NCBI GenBank assembly: GCA_947650285.1
Contig: CANTFL010001211.1
Location: 434,001 to 498,000, forward strand
Direction of reading: 5' to 3'
DNA: 64,000 nt
Source: Hyaloperonospora brassicae
Taxonomy: Eukaryota; Oomycota; Peronosporomycetes; Peronosporales; Peronosporaceae
Under the pieces are notes generated by a model that was not told the DNA's origin, did no database searches, and was given only the letters and a program-made list of their open reading frames with translations. Of this stretch, positions 11,266 through 24,011 are shown in pieces. The position numbers and the translations under genes are program-made. Within the stretch, counting starts at the first letter, position 1; each line of letters starts with the position of its first letter.

Positions 11266-13756
11266 GTCGCTCGATTCGAAGTGAGGTTGCGTGGGTCAAT
11301 CGACAGGAAGGCGTACGGAGAAACAGAGGGGCCCGGGGACAGGGGACTGACTGATCGACAACTCTCGGCCGCTTTCGCGTCGCACTTTGGAGCGCCAGTG
11401 AGTCCAGTCTGTCTAACGATCGCTGTCTACCTATCTGTCTGTCTGGCCGTTTGACGGACGGACGTCCACAATAAAATGGGATAGGTCAGCGTCCAGTCGA
11501 CGGCCATGCGAGATGGTGGGAGAACGGGCCCGTGCCGTTCGTCGGGTCGACAGCCGCTCGCCACCCCGTCACCCGCCCGCCCGCTCCTCTCTCTCTTTCT
11601 TACAACAAATCATGTCAACTGCGTGCTGCGGCAGTCGCCATGGGATGGGACAGCGCCCTCGCTCTCCCCACCCGCGCCTCGTTACAGCGCGTGCAGAGAC
11701 GCGCTTCGCTGCCTACGAAGTTCGTGCCAGCCCCTTCTTCATTGGTAGTGAAGGAGCGAGAGCCTTGCGACTGCAAGGCTTGAAGGAACGAGTCGCTACG
11801 CCGCAATGTAAAGTCGTTGCTTTGCACGTCGTGTAGCCGACCGCTAGATGTCCGGACGTCTGTTGTCGCGACGAGCTTCTCGGTGAGCTGGGTCAAGGGG
11901 TTGCGTGTCTGCCAGAGGCACCAGCTTGAGACTGGTCGTCTCGCACGACGCTTTGGATCGATCGGAAGGACATGCAATGGCGTTGACTGGAAGGGGGCAA
12001 ACGAGGCCAAGGGACGGTCGATCAGTCAGTCCGTCATGGGCCGAGTGCCTGCTTGGACTCGTACGTGCATGAGACTGTATCTCATTTCGCCTCTACGACT
12101 TCTTTCCCACGTGACAGTCGCATCACATGGTTTTCACGCAAGTGCTGCCCTGCTCACGTTGAACTCGATCGACGGCTGGAAGAGAAGGTCCGCATCGACT
12201 CGTCTCCCGTCACGTGTATGCCGAGGCGACTCGTCTATCGATCCGTGACGAAAAGTCTCACGTGGCGAGCATTCCTCAGTGCGCCCGGCACGATGGAATT
12301 GACGGGTCGATGTCGACGGTGGTGGCGCTGCTGCTGCTGCTGCTGCTGGATGGTCGAGGACGTCATTGCGTGTCGAATAGCGTCAGCAATACACACGCGG
12401 TCAAGCGCTCAAGCACGTGTAGTAGTAGTGCGTACAAGGTCGAGCCACGTGTCCGATCTTGTCAACAAAAGTGGTGCCACGATCTATGTGTGTGCGGAAC
12501 GTGCATCGATCGTACGTAGGTGCGTTCAGAGAGGGTTACCACCGACAAGCACAGATGGAGAGACGATGAGGGGGAGGGGGCGAGGTCGTGGTCGTGGTCG
12601 TGGGTGTTTGCAAAGGCGTAGTGTATGGGTGAGCATTGACTGGTAGCGCACACGCGTAAGCGAAACACTGGAAAGCTTTGTGAATCAAGCAGCTGCTACG
12701 TGCTACCAAAGACTGGTCCTGTCGTCAAGTAGGACGTGGTGGATACGGAACGTGCCTTGAAGTTTTGTAGATACTGAACCCGTTCTTCTGAAACGCAAAG
12801 CTCTGTCCTGCAGGACCGCGTCAGGTGCCAAGACAGCTGACGTCGTCGATGGTTGTGGCAGCAGCTCAGTTGATCGCGCTAGCGCCGAGAGCGAGAAAGA
12901 GCGTGTGTGACGCTTGTGCAGATGAGGTTCCTCGGAACAATTACTGCGTCCCGCTCGCTGATGCAATTGTCGTTGACCGCGTGTTGTTCTCCGTGCGTGG
13001 GCTACGCGTACAACAAACGGGAAGGACACAAGCGCGTCCGACGTCGCACACGGGTCTTTATTCGACAAGAACGTTACGTAGCAGCCGAGAGAACAAACAC
13101 ATCGACATGACGATCCACGCAGGCCTCTTCTCGTACACCGACGTGCCAACCGAGTCAGTCCGACGTGCCGGAGAACGCGTCTTTTCGTACAATGGTCAAG
13201 ATGACCAGTGCCAAGGAGACCCCAGTGCGACCAAGCACGGTCCAGATAGCGTTACTGCCATAGCCGTCGTAGCTTCCATGTCAGCATATCCGATGCCAGG
13301 ATCTCAGCTTGAGCGACAGAGATGGCCGAAAAGCCACGTCTCGACACGTTATTGCCGACCAAGTCGCAACCGATCGCCGCACATCCGTAGCTGCGCTTGA
13401 AGTTCCACTCGCAGCGTCGTTCGCTGGCTTCTTGTGCCCCATAGAGGCGGTAGAATCGTGAAATCGAATGGAGAGGTCGGCCGAACGACATTTCCTTTGT
13501 CCGGCTTCGAGCCCAGAACATTGTCACGCGAGATCGCAAGTCGCCCCGGGATGGATGCAATGGTGATATAAGCATTACATATATGTGCGTCTCGGGTCAC
13601 TCCGCGGACGCTGTAACGAGCTAATATACCCCTCGATGGGAGCAGCCTCGCAAGCATGTGCAGAATACTCATTAAGCCGATGATGTTGGCAAAGAATGCA
13701 CCGACTCTGTTTGCAAAAGCGGCTATAGGCCTTTCCTCCTGCGTCGAAATGGACTT
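11266..13756. other. Intergenic; no supported gene
   Basis: Several overlapping open frames exist on both strands, none with a recognisable domain. It contains a (CTG)7 tract at 12328-12349 and a GGTCGT repeat near 12580-12603. A plus frame at 12825-13400 (191 codons) and a minus frame ending near 13160 with a hydrophobic C-terminus (block TVLGRTGVSLALVILTIV) look mildly protein-like, but I cannot join either into a convincing gene. The MLO-like promoter should lie just above 11265. Confidence 0.5.
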
Positions 13757-13903
13757 GTTAGCCAGCCTCATCCAAGTCGTCTTTACTCACCATCCGATTC
13801 ACCGCATAGCACTAGTGCGTTACTTCACATTGGCTACGTAAAAGCGCCATGCGATGATTCGGATGGTGAGTAAAGACGCTTAAGATGAGGCTGGCCGTCA
13901 ACT
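13757..13903. repeat. Imperfect inverted repeat (foldback), about 50-bp arms
   Basis: The left arm 13757-13807 (GTTAGCCAGCCTCATC...) and right arm 13848-13903 (...GATGAGGCTGGCCGTCAAC) are imperfect reverse complements, with a 40-bp spacer between. The shared core is CTTTACTCACCATCCGA. It could be a small foldback or MITE-like element or an inverted gene fragment. Confidence 0.7.
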
Positions 13904-14029
13904 AGTGATCCGTTCAAGATAAGAGGGCAGCGTTCGTCTGACACGTCGTCATTGAACTTCCCTGTCGAGCCAGTGGTCTCGCCTACGAGCGGCCTATATT
14001 CTCGTGGTCGTCAGGGATTCTGATGGACT

Positions 14030-14275
14030 CGGGCTTCTAGAGCATGACGCGGCAGATAAGTAAGTTTTGGCGCGCTTTTCACGCTGGTAAACACCATGAA
14101 GGAAGCGGCAAGGACAGCGTGCAGATATTGTAATGTCTTATCTAGTGACACAGCAACAGACGATGAGTATTGCACTCGCGTGAAGAAGGTACAGGTGCAG
14201 GTGTTGAAGTAAAACGTCTGCCATTGCTGCAAGTTTGATCGACACCACACACGCCATCTCCACCTGAAACGACAC
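14030..14275 (+). pseudogene. Possible BED-type zinc-finger (hAT-like) remnant
   Basis: One plus frame reads KFWRAFHAGKHHEGSGK and a second continues with TACRYCNVLSSDTA and a later HLHLKRH. The order (Phe/Trp, then CxxC, then a histidine pair) suggests the BED zinc finger at the start of hAT transposases. A frame change and a stop interrupt it. The following 14276-14609 shows nothing I can assign. Confidence 0.25.
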
Positions 14276-14758
14276 TAAGGTCCTGTCAGCAAGGGCGAGT
14301 ACTTCTGCAACGGCTGCTCTCGTAGGACGGGCCTATTGCAAATTGGTGATCGTCGCACGCCTCTTTGGTTATAGCCAGACATATGATGCAGCTACGACGG
14401 TACGAGACAAACGCCAACGAAGATTCATCGAGCTACATCAATTGTCACGTGTCGATCGTACATCATTTTACTACCGGTTTGATTTTGTGGACACACCACG
14501 GAGGAAAACCTCTCGATAAAAAGTACCTCCCAGACCTTAAATGTTTATGAGGGCTGATACGTGTCAGCCGTCGGATTATAAGTCCTCTGGTAGTACTTAT
14601 TCAGGACTACACTCACCTCTCTATAAGAGACAACTTTGTGCCCAATTTTTACAGCGTGTCTTATTAAAAGTCTCGGTTAGAGAATCGGAAAGGAAGAAGT
14701 TGCATGATATTCCATAAAGCGTGACCCGCCGATTCTAATGAAATGTAACGTTTTTCTA

Positions 14759-16637
14759 CTATACGAAGTCTCTCGTGTCAAGCTGTTCCGCCCTAGCGTG
14801 CCGGTTCTTGCGAATAACCGACGACATCTTATCCAGATCTGACTGTATGATTCGCTTGTCCTCATCTGCGCGTATGAAGTACGAACGCAAAAGCAGGCAG
14901 CACTTTAGTGCTTCTTTTGCACTGACAGGCGCTTGATCTTCGTCGCTTTCGACTTCCGCGGGCTCCACTTCTGCTTCAATCAGATCTTCTTGTTCTTCGT
15001 GAATCTGCTCATGGTCCTCGATTTCGACATAATCATCCACGCTAACGGTTACACCAAGATTTTGAAACATATCAGCCAGATCGCAGCAGTCTTGTTGGAA
15101 GGCGAGGCTGGAATGTCGATAGTCGTTTTGTGCACGCAAATCCGCAATGTAACGGGGTGGCTCGTTACATGATATTGTCATTCAGGCTGAAATGACAATA
15201 AAAAATATTACGTTGAATATTCTTTCAACAAATCACAGAGCATGATGATATTGCTAAAGGGACCGAAGTGTCCACTCATTGGTTAATATCGTGAAGATAT
15301 CAACCCACCAATCGGTGCTAGACGCGCGCAATGGGTGGTGCGTGGACGTCATCATCCGTTTCAGTTAGATTAATATAATTAAGTTAAGATAAACAGAGGC
15401 GTAAGATTGATGGGACCTAATTATATCAAATAACACTTTTACTTTTACCAGAGACTAGCGTGTTCACTAGTCTCCTTTCCTTCCTCTTTGTTGGTGCAAT
15501 ACTTAGCAGGGCACTGACTATCACTGTTGTCAGCGGAAGTGAGCTCCTTGCTGTTCAACCAGTACGTTGTCACCAGTGCTCTGTTACACGCACCCTGTGG
15601 CGCTTCGATGGTCCCACTCTTGATCCAGCAACTTCGAGCGCTCTCCCCGCTAATACTGTTCCAGATCTCAGCTGCAAACTCAATGGCTTCTAGGCCATTA
15701 AGTCTGCGTTACGTGTTTGCTTCGATTAGATCCATGCGCCATCGCCTATAAAGATTCTTGTAGCGAGCTTTAAATGATCAGATGGTACCTATATAACATA
15801 TATGGAGGTGAGGAGATGAATGTAGATTAAAGACGCACATATATGAATATGCGATTAAATGGTACCTACATCGAGCGGCTGGATAGTGGAAGTCATGATA
15901 GGCGTAAAAAATACCACATTGACGTTGTTGAGTTCTCGTTGGACCTTGTGAATGGAAGAATTATCGAGAAGTAGCAGGACTTTGCGGCCATTCATTCGAA
16001 AATTAAATTGATGGAGCCACTTATCAAAGATAATTACTGTCATCCAGGCGTTTCAGTTCGCAGCGTATACGATGCCACGCTTCTCGATCACCACACCCTT
16101 AAAGCACCTTGGCTTTTCGAACTTCCCGATGATCATGGGCTCTAGCTTTTCAGAGTCACTTGCGTTGCAGCACAGAGCAACTGTTACGCGTGACTTACGC
16201 TCTTCTTACCGTTGTTTCGAACCGTTGATAGGGTTTTGTTCGGTGGCAAGTCGTACAATAATGCTGTCTCATCAAAATTTAACACATCACTCACTCGGAG
16301 AATACTGTTCAATCAGAGATCGGATCTCAGACTTTGCTGCTTGCATATCCTCGGTACATAAGCTCCCGCTCTCTCCTCTCAACGCGCGGCTTTTGATGTT
16401 GTTCCGCTTCTTGAAACTCTGGAGCCAGCCGTTGGAAAGCTTAAGATTGTGATCTTCGATATCATGGCTCACATGCAGTCGGTCTACTATCTCCAGGACC
16501 AGATCTTTAGATAACCCCTCACTCTCGCGCTCGAGAAGGAATTCTAGCAGCTCCTTCTCGAGCTCAGGATGCTTTACACGTCGTTTCTTTTCTACATTAG
16601 GTTCAAAGCCCTCAAAGTCGATTTCTTTTACGGCCAT
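14759..16637 (-). pseudogene. Tigger transposase (CENP-B-type HTH plus DDE core), broken
   Basis: The N-terminal part (16637-16287, 116 codons) holds the CENP-B-type helix-turn-helix ending LSNGWLQSFKKRNNIKSR. A frameshift near 16285 leads into the DDE core: NFDETALLYDLPPNKT, SRVTVALCCNA, KLEPMIIGKF, then an in-frame TGA near 16050. KVLLLLDNSSIH (second Asp) and FFTPIMTSTIQPLDVGTI follow (15850-15960). A further block WNSISGESARSCWIKSGTI maps to about 15600-15670. The C-terminal 140-codon frame (15181-14759) ends with the acidic tail shared with copy 1. Frameshift, stop and the insertion at about 15185-15445 make it non-functional. Confidence 0.85.
15185..15445. mobile_element. AT-rich insertion inside the Tigger transposase
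   Basis: About 260 bp of AT-rich, non-coding sequence separates the transposase block ending near 15450 from its C-terminal frame. It is edged by short inverted sequences, TTGTCATT...AAATGACAA at 15174-15199 and GAGACTAG...CTAGTCTC at 15450-15474. It could be a solo LTR or a MITE; the boundaries are approximate and I see no definite target duplication. Confidence 0.35.
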
Positions 16638-17306
16638 TAGCCGTTGCGCCGTTGATTTACTAATTATGTGCTAAAACTGAATGCTCACATAAGTCTGCAC
16701 TTCGTAAAAGCGGATGCTTGCGCGTTCTTTGCAGTGTTGAAAGATCTCCTAATTCTGATCGAGAGTGAGGGATACTCGCTTTGTTGAACTCATTGGTCGC
16801 ACGGGCTTGATGTTCCTGGGTGGGTGTGTTGTATCAGTGGTGTAGTCGAGTATTTACGAAAATCAAATTTTATTTTTCCCTATCTATTGGCTTACGAAGT
16901 TGTTAACTTTCGTCTTCTGTATCAGTCGTCATGACGTCATCAGTAATATGGGCCTCATAAGCTCGCCTTATATGACATGCGTTATGTCTTTCCCTAGGTC
17001 ACATCTGTGGTTCTGTGACGTTGCTGAATAGGTTTAAGGCAACTTTTCGGCTAGAAAAACTGTCACATCATGTGCTACGTATCCCTTTCAGCAACATAAG
17101 TAGGGGTAGTGAGTCATATAGAAAGGGTTTTCGCCTCAAATGGGCGAGGGTTTTTTTTTCGTGTCTTGTATCTGACTCGCTTCTACAAAAACGGTATACA
17201 AATTTCTACTTAGTTTGAAATGTTCGGCACTATTGTTGCCTTTGTATAAAGGGTGTCTCTTATAAAGAGTCTCTAATAGAGAGTCTCTTATAGAGAGGTG
17301 TGAGTG

Positions 17307-17324
17307 TACTACTACTTCTCCTCC

Positions 17325-17380
<56 letters not shown>

Positions 17381-17381
17381 A
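17307..17381. repeat. (TAC)n microsatellite at the Tigger end
   Basis: It begins with the TA target duplication of Tigger copy 2, runs through imperfect TAC/CTC units and ends in about 16 perfect TAC units (17334-17381). Confidence 0.9.
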
Positions 17382-18614
17382 TTCTACTTGTTCCAATCCT
17401 TAACCCCGTGGAGAGGCTTCGACAGCAATACCGCCGAGTCGTTCGTGTTGTGAAGCACAAATTGTCGGAATTGGAGTTGTCATAGTGGACACTCCCTTCC
17501 GGGATGACGCCCCTGCTGCCAGGTTTGGTAGTTACAGTGGGCGATTTATGTGGTTACACTAAGTTCTAAAAAGTTCCTAGTCGTTGAGCGCAGGATAGAG
17601 AAATGTCTCACTTCTAGATCGATAACCCCACTGACGAGAACCCTGGCGGAGGAGAAACCGCGTCTGGCGTGCCCTATGGTATTGAAGTCATTAAACATAT
17701 TTTTTTAATTATCTCCTCAAATCGGCGCCTGCCTCATTGACATTCTATCATGAGACTTTTTCCTGATTCATCGCGTACCGCAAAATGCAGACGTGACATG
17801 TGAAAGTCGCAGTTTAGGCGTCGCTTCAGGACATGTTTTACGTCTCATGGCTGACCTTATAACCTCATAACGTCTCTACAGACGGCCTTGCGGTCGTCAA
17901 CGAGATAGACAAAAGTTTTCTTGATGTTGTGACATCTGTTGGATCTCGTTTGACGATGTCGTTTGAAGAAGACAGTGTGGTAGATCGATATCTATACATT
18001 TAGCACACAATTGGTCATTATCTAAATGTCTTGATCTCCACCAAAGCTTAACATTTCTTGGGGTGCAGAGTAATTAGCAATCGCAGACTGCGACGTCGAT
18101 CAAAGTCACTCGATCAATATCCGATCTCAAATCTCAAGTGCTGAATGGGACGTACGAATCGCATGATTTGACTCATAGCCAGGACAAAAAATTCTTGGAA
18201 AGAGACAATCAATCATCATGATCGCGTTTGTACGAAGTAACTGGGCTGATGAGCATCTGATTTGGATCCGAATACATGTCGAGCGTCGGCTGCGTGCGTC
18301 ACATCAAACGAGCGTGAAGCTGATGCAAATAGAGGGACGGGCTGTGCCTATCGACACCTTGACATAATCTCCCAAGTTACATTAGCCATAATCATACAAT
18401 CCCTTCCACCTCAACTCAGATGGGCAAAAACCACCAACTTAGTGCCATAATCCGTCTGTATCGTTCTCTTGAGACAGCCGACGCTGTTTTCATTGTACTT
18501 AGGCGATCCATGGACACCTAGTGAATTCTTTTCGACCTAAAGATCCTACAGTAGCAGCCAGTACTGAGGATTTCCATTTCTCTAAACGACTTTGACGGGT
18601 TGTGGTAGTGTCAC
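17382..18614. other. Unassigned AT-rich spacer
   Basis: No gene is supported. Short frames (for example a plus frame to 17485 containing VERLRQQYRRVVRVVKHKL) and weak retroelement-like fragments on the minus strand near 18350-18480 are too short to name. It is probably old transposon debris between Tigger copy 2 and gypsy element 2. Confidence 0.5.
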
Positions 18615-19068
18615 TGTAACGGATCCACTCAATTATATGATTAATAAGACCTTGTGTTATTAGAGCACAAGGCTGCGTACTCCAGACGTCACGTACGCGT
18701 GGCGTGAGGAAGCGCGAGGAAGTAAATAGAACTCGGAAGTTCGATTGAGGGAAAAGTATATCTGTATTTATTATGAGTGAGTTTCTAGATGCACCTTATT
18801 TGTCTTAATCGAACTATATTATACTACAATGTCCTATGTGAGTTTTTTGCTCACTACCCCATTTCGTGCTTCCAGCAGCGACTGGTGGTTAATTTGGTTG
18901 ATGTACCGTCCACCTTAACCAATTAATGGAGCACCAAAAATGTCATTGTCGGAGGTAATATTACGCCAACGTCACCTCTTCTCGAGTAATGAAGATTAAA
19001 TATTATCGAAATGAATATTTTTGAAAATTGATGAATTCATAGCAATTTTATGTGACGGGTCCACCCCG
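18615..19068 (-). repeat. Left (3') LTR of gypsy element 2
   Basis: It starts TGTAACGG and ends near CACCCC on the plus strand. The right edge was placed where similarity to 26441-26880 stops; the exact base is uncertain by a few positions. Confidence 0.75.
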
Positions 19069-19222
19069 TTTCATTATTTCCCTTTAATCGTCAGTCCATG
19101 TAGTGAGTGTTTGAATTGATTGGTGACAGGGTGACCACCGTCTTGTAGCTCTGGGGGAAAGGAAGCACTTGTTGGTCTTTTATTTCTCATTTCAACTTTT
19201 CAGCGCATGACGAGATCGTCCA

Positions 19223-20150
19223 TTGGATGCGCGAACAAGGCCGTCTATAAAGCAGCTGCATGTATGCGTGCAGACGGCGAACTCTCAAATTAAAACTCGG
19301 CATCAGGCGTCTAATTGCCTGCTGCTGCTGATAAGCAGCCTGCAACACCTATTGTTGCAGGTGCAACGTGGTCATCCACGTGCAGCTTCTACACCCGCAG
19401 CAGAAGTTACGGGTGGTAGCCCCATAAACGTCGATCCCGAATTAGATTGGTCGATTTGGGCGAGTCGAACTCCCCGTCCGACTCGAAGTTACCAGCGAGG
19501 TCCAGCCGTGAGGCTGTGTGTGCAGGACCAAAGACTGCCGAATCTCGTAGCAGTCTCGATCCTAAATCGCGTCCTAAATTGTTCGGTTCTTCCGACGAGT
19601 TTAGAGACCCGTCGCCGGGATCGAACCGATAGCGCTCGTATATGTACAAGGCGAGTGCAAAACATGAGGACGTGAGTCTTCATGAGGATGTAGTGACTCT
19701 TCGAGGAGTCATCGTAGCCATGTTTTACTAATAACAGGTATTGGGGCGATCTTGGTGTTAGTTCTTATGTTGACACCACGCAATAGGAGCAGGTTTGCAA
19801 GGCGTTGCAATCTGCTCCTGAGCACAAGCCATAGATACCCACCTTGGGCGAGTTGAGAGAGTGGTATGGCTATACCACTGCGAGTTGACGCATTTTATTC
19901 TTTAACTCGTCAAGTAACCATGGCCTTGATTTTAGTGCGAAGAATTATCGCACTGGGCATGAATTTTAAATCGATGTATTTTTCAGCCATCGATGGTACC
20001 AAGGCAACCACTAGCGAGGTGAGCTCTCTCTGGTTTAGGCGTGGAATTTTTTGTCGGCAACATTGAGAATGTTGGCCGTGACACTTGGCTGGACAAACTT
20101 ACTGCAGCTCGCACTAAGTTTAAACAGAAATCTTTAACTGGTGCTCGGTT
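19223..20150 (+). pseudogene. Coding-like antisense remnant in the 3' region of gypsy element 2
   Basis: Between the chromodomain and the 3' LTR the plus strand, opposite to gag-pol, shows protein-like stretches: a 61-codon frame at 19447-19632 (DLGESNSPSDSKLPARSS), a following YKASAKHEDVSLHEDVV, later EQVCKALQSAPEHKP and PTLGELREWYGY near 19790-19880, and VEFFVGNIENVGRDTWLDKL near 20041-20100. Stops and frame changes separate them. The last blocks resemble gag-like alpha-helical sequence but no domain is certain. The position parallels the antisense remnant of element 1. Confidence 0.3.
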
Positions 20151-20210
20151 TTAGTTGAATCGTTTGTCTCGAGAGGCAGGACTGACTTGCCTCTCGTGAG
20201 AAGATAAATG

Positions 20211-20522
20211 TCAGAGTTGTGTTAAAAGTCTGTTCGAGCTCCTAAGGAGACCTTCCTCCCTACTCACCCTCCTGGAGGGCGCGCATCTCGTCCGAAACGC
20301 GTCAAGGGATAGAAATCTTACAACCCCTTTACGAACGCGGCGGGCGTTCGTTTGACGCTGGCCCTCCACTATCAACGGGTGCGTCTCATCGTACTGTTCG
20401 ACAAAACCGGGAACATCCACCATAAGCTGATAGAGGGGCTTCCAGCTGTTCCACGAGGGTGGATACCCCCGCCACTGGACGAGGTAACTCGTCCTTGATC
20501 CTGAATCGCCACGGTGGCTCAA
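20211..20522 (-). pseudogene. Chromodomain and C-terminal tail of gypsy element 2 polyprotein
   Basis: A 103-codon minus frame contains SYLVQWRGYPPSWNSW followed by VPGFVEQYDETHP, which fits the chromodomain core (Y-L-V-x-W-x-G-Y ... W-x-P ... Y). Chromodomains at the integrase C-terminus define the chromovirus branch of Ty3/gypsy and direct integration to marked chromatin. Upstream pieces to 21829 are the decayed integrase C-terminal region. Confidence 0.7.
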
Positions 20523-21828
20523 GATACGCTACACAAAGAAGCGTTGACCACCGTATGAGTAAATTAAAGGATGTGGGGGAGAAAGAAAACTCTCCTTTGT
20601 CGTTCGACTCACCATCTCGACCCATACGAGATGGATCGCGCAATCTCTGCATTGCGCGAGGATTGAAGCACGATCGGAACTGATGCTACGCTCTAACCGA
20701 TCTTGTGCGGAAGCACCGCAAGAATCGAGAGACTGAACGTGAGAATAATAGTGCTGATTACGCCCTCGCATAGCTCCAGGTAGAGCGCGATGTCTGCTCC
20801 CTCGTTGAAGATCTGGCGACAGCTTGCAGAGCGATCTCTAAACTGCGTGGAAAGGTCTCTTCACTGCGCGTCCAGACTGATCGTCTGGAGCGCGAGCGAA
20901 AGACCTGATGGAGGTTCTTGTACGTGGGGGGTTATCTTCATCGTCGGAAGAAGGATCTTACGTACATTCCGCGGAGACGCTTCACGTAAAACGTAGGATG
21001 CGTGAGCATCCTACGTGGCATCTCGATCGTGTATGCGTTGTCTTGTCGGCGCAGAACACAAAGGGGCCGATGTTCTTGAGCAGTAGTTTTCTGCTGCCCA
21101 CGTTAGTTACTGAGTGTCTATATAGGTTTACTGAAGATAGTAGGACTAACTCGCCTTTAATAAATGAAAGAACATTTGCGTTTCTATGCTAGTCAGCGTT
21201 CCGTTTCTGTCGATTCCCTGCATGAGCGATGGAATCCTATACGAAACGGACCACTGCTTCTTTGGCCAGCATTAATCTTTCTGCTGATGAGACATTGTTT
21301 TGTCCAGTTCACCTTGTGCGAACTGCAGAAAGAGTCCTTTCCTCTTTCTGTTCATCAGCGAGGGTGTCGCCATCCTCGCTGGAATAGTCGCTGGCGATGC
21401 TGAAAAATACTAGCTTCGTCATCATCATCTGACTCAATATTAGCGTCATCGCTATTATTGAGGTGATCTTCTCTATCGATGTCGACGTTATCGACACCGG
21501 CGTCATACGTGACGACGTTAGCGTTGACACGTGATGAGCAAGAGCCAGAAAATTTTTTGCTCGCGCGAGTCCCTCCCCCCTTATCGAAGATTCACACTAT
21601 AAAAAGGCGGGAAGACGCGGATGGCGTAATCCATTCACAAAGAACGATGTGTGCTGTGTCGAGGTATGCACCGAATTTTTATGGCGAATACCACTAGAGG
21701 TAGAAATTCGCTCCAACTCGCGAACGAGTGGATATTTCATCGAACAATCTATTCGAGTATACGGTTCGCACGTTCCGCCTGACCATCTGTTTTGGGATGG
21801 TCAGATGTTAACATATTTAACCGCGTTC

Positions 21829-22554
21829 CTAAAGTGCGGAACACGGATTCCCAAAAGTCCGCCGTGAAACGAGGATCACGGTCGGATAGACTTCATGCTG
21901 CAATCCGTGGAGTCGAAATATCGTGTCGATGAAGACAAGAGCACAGCCTTGTGCCGTGATCGACTCGGGAACTGCAGCAAGATGTACCATCTTGCTGAAT
22001 CGGTCAGCCAACACAAGAATACCATCTTTCTTGCGAGCGTCTTCATGGAAACCGAAGACGAAGTCCATTAAAACGTACTGCCAGCATTCTTACGGCATAG
22101 GAAGAGGCTGTAAATGCGCACGGGAACAAGGATTATTCCTCACCCGTTGACAAAACTCGCAAGCACGAATGTACTTGCGCACAAACTAATACTGGTGGGG
22201 CCAGCAAAAGTCACGACTTACGGTACGGTAAGTCTTTTTCCTATCACGATGCTCGCCTGTTAGGGCATTGTAACAATCATACATAATGCGAAACCGCAAA
22301 TCATTATTTTTGGGGATGACGACACGAGGTGTGTCGCCGGCAACGGCCGTATAGTACAGCACCCTATTGCGAGTTGTGCACCGGTCGTAAGAGGATTGAT
22401 ACAAAGCTGTTAAACCTATTATCAACGTACGAGTTGGATTCACTAGATGATCCATAAAGCGCAGAAGATCCGTGTATTCTGCGTAGGTCTTTCTTACGTC
22501 GTCATGTAACCTTGATGACGAGACACTGACTGTAAGTGGCGCAATAGTGGCCAT
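21829..22554 (-). pseudogene. Integrase remnant, gypsy element 2
   Basis: The zinc-binding N-terminal region (22554-22186, with LRFRIMYDCYNALTGEHRD and a TYRTVSRDFCWP block) and the catalytic-core start (22068-21829, MDFVFGFHEDARKKDGILVL then DRFSKMVHLAAVPES) are in separate frames. The first catalytic aspartate is present; the rest of the triad is not in a readable frame. Confidence 0.75.
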
Positions 22555-22764
22555 ATCTTCGCTGTTTGGTTGCGCGCCCGGATCGAAATTGGGTCGGCGA
22601 GAAAGCGCATCAGTGATAACGTTGAGCCGTCCTGGTGTATACTCTACGGAGAAGTTGGACTCTGCGAAGAAAGACAGCCATCTCGCTATTCTTTGCTAAA
22701 GGTATGGATTGTTTACGGCCGTGCGTCGTGACGCATGGTCCGTATAGACGATGCACGGTCTATC

Positions 22765-23918
22765 TCATAAATGATAGACACGAAATTTAGCCAGTGCGTA
22801 CTTCATCACAAGGAGTTCATTGTCATGCACTGATATATTACGCTCAGCAGCTTGCAGCTGACGCGATTGATAGCAGACGACGCGCTCCGCGCCTTCTGTA
22901 TTGTATGGCATCAATGCATAGCCGATTGAAAAATCGCTGGCGTCACAGACCACATCAAATGATCTGTCCTGATCTGCAATCGCTAGTATAGGCGATTGCA
23001 TCAAGCTTTTCCTGATGCCCTTAAAGGAACGCTGATAGTCAGCGTTCCATGACCACTTGACATTTTCTTGAGTAAACAAGAATGATGCACATTCATATCG
23101 GCGTAGTTGCGCGAGTACTTGTGCAAGTACGCCGCTAGCCTAACAATCTTTGTTTGTTCCTTGACATCGACTGACACTGGCCACTCGTTGATCGCCTTGG
23201 TCTTTTCAAAATCAGGTCGTACGCGGTATTTACCCACAATGCACCCAAGAAGTGGTATTTCTCTAGCCGCAAATATACACTTCTTGAGATTCGCGTACAA
23301 CTTATGCTTGCGCATAAGTTGAAGAACCTGACGAACATGAGTTCTGTGAGCTTCTACGTCCGTCTTTCCGTCCATAGCCCGAATATGGACGAACACATCG
23401 TCGAAATAACTCGGTGCGAAATCCCGCACCGGTCTCAACATATTTGTGACACATCTGTTAAACGTTGCAGGGGCGTTACTTAGCCCTTGTGGCATCACTA
23501 GCCACTCTTGTAGTATATTGTTTGTTTTTCTCACTTCTGTGTACGTGATGTCTCGTTCATGCATGAGGATCTGATAGAAGCCATCTATCAGATCTATGGA
23601 CGAAAATATGGTAATCTTTGACATACCATCTATGATTACGTCCTTCCTCGGTATCGGCGTCTGAGCCGGTACCGTTGCAGCATTCAACTTGTTGAATGCG
23701 TGCATTATCTGTAATCCTCATGTGGCTTTTCGCACACAGAAGGTCGGAGAGATGTGAGGGGATGTTGATTCCCTCACATGGCCCGCTGCTATGGGATCGG
23801 CAAAGAACTTGTCGATCGCTAGTACTTGTTCACGAGGCAGTGGCCACTGCTTCATGACACAGTACTTCGAGCCCGGTTTGAGCTCGATCTCGTGTCGAGT
23901 GCCTTTGTCCTTAGGCAA
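22765..23918 (-). pseudogene. Reverse transcriptase and RNase H, gypsy element 2
   Basis: The best-preserved part of element 2. The RT entry block lies at 23918-23718 (SPHISPTFCVRK). The main frame of 234 codons (23705-23001) has FSSIDLIDGFYQILM with the first catalytic aspartate, MPQGLSNAPATFNRC and an intact YFDD box (SYFDDVFVH). RNase H follows at 23079-22765 (FDVVCDASDFSIGYALM, then ERNISVHDNELLVMKYAL). A break near 23710 splits the RT fingers and another separates RT from RNase H. Confidence 0.85.
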
Positions 23919-24011
23919 CTCTCAAGGTACGGATTCAGGGAACACATCCCTGAATTCGATCAAATCCTTATACGAAGGATTTGCCTGAAGTGACTCCCAG
24001 GATTGAAACGT

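Larger units (their letters stand above)
14610..17306 (-). mobile_element. Tigger/pogo DNA transposon, copy 2 (2.7 kb, inactivated)
   Basis: Terminal inverted repeats: the left end reads CACTCACCTCTCTATAAGAG and the right end, reverse complemented, CACTCACACCTCTCTATAAG. Each end is flanked by TA (14608-14609 and 17307-17308), the target duplication typical of the Tc1/mariner-pogo superfamily. The minus strand encodes a Tigger-type transposase from 16637 to 14759 with an interruption. The outer right flank is a TAC microsatellite. Confidence 0.9.

Noticed and set aside
18350..18480. Copia-type integrase fragment on the minus strand
   Set aside because: One block (QTDYGTKLVVFAH) is suggestive, but the frame stops soon after and no second motif supports it.
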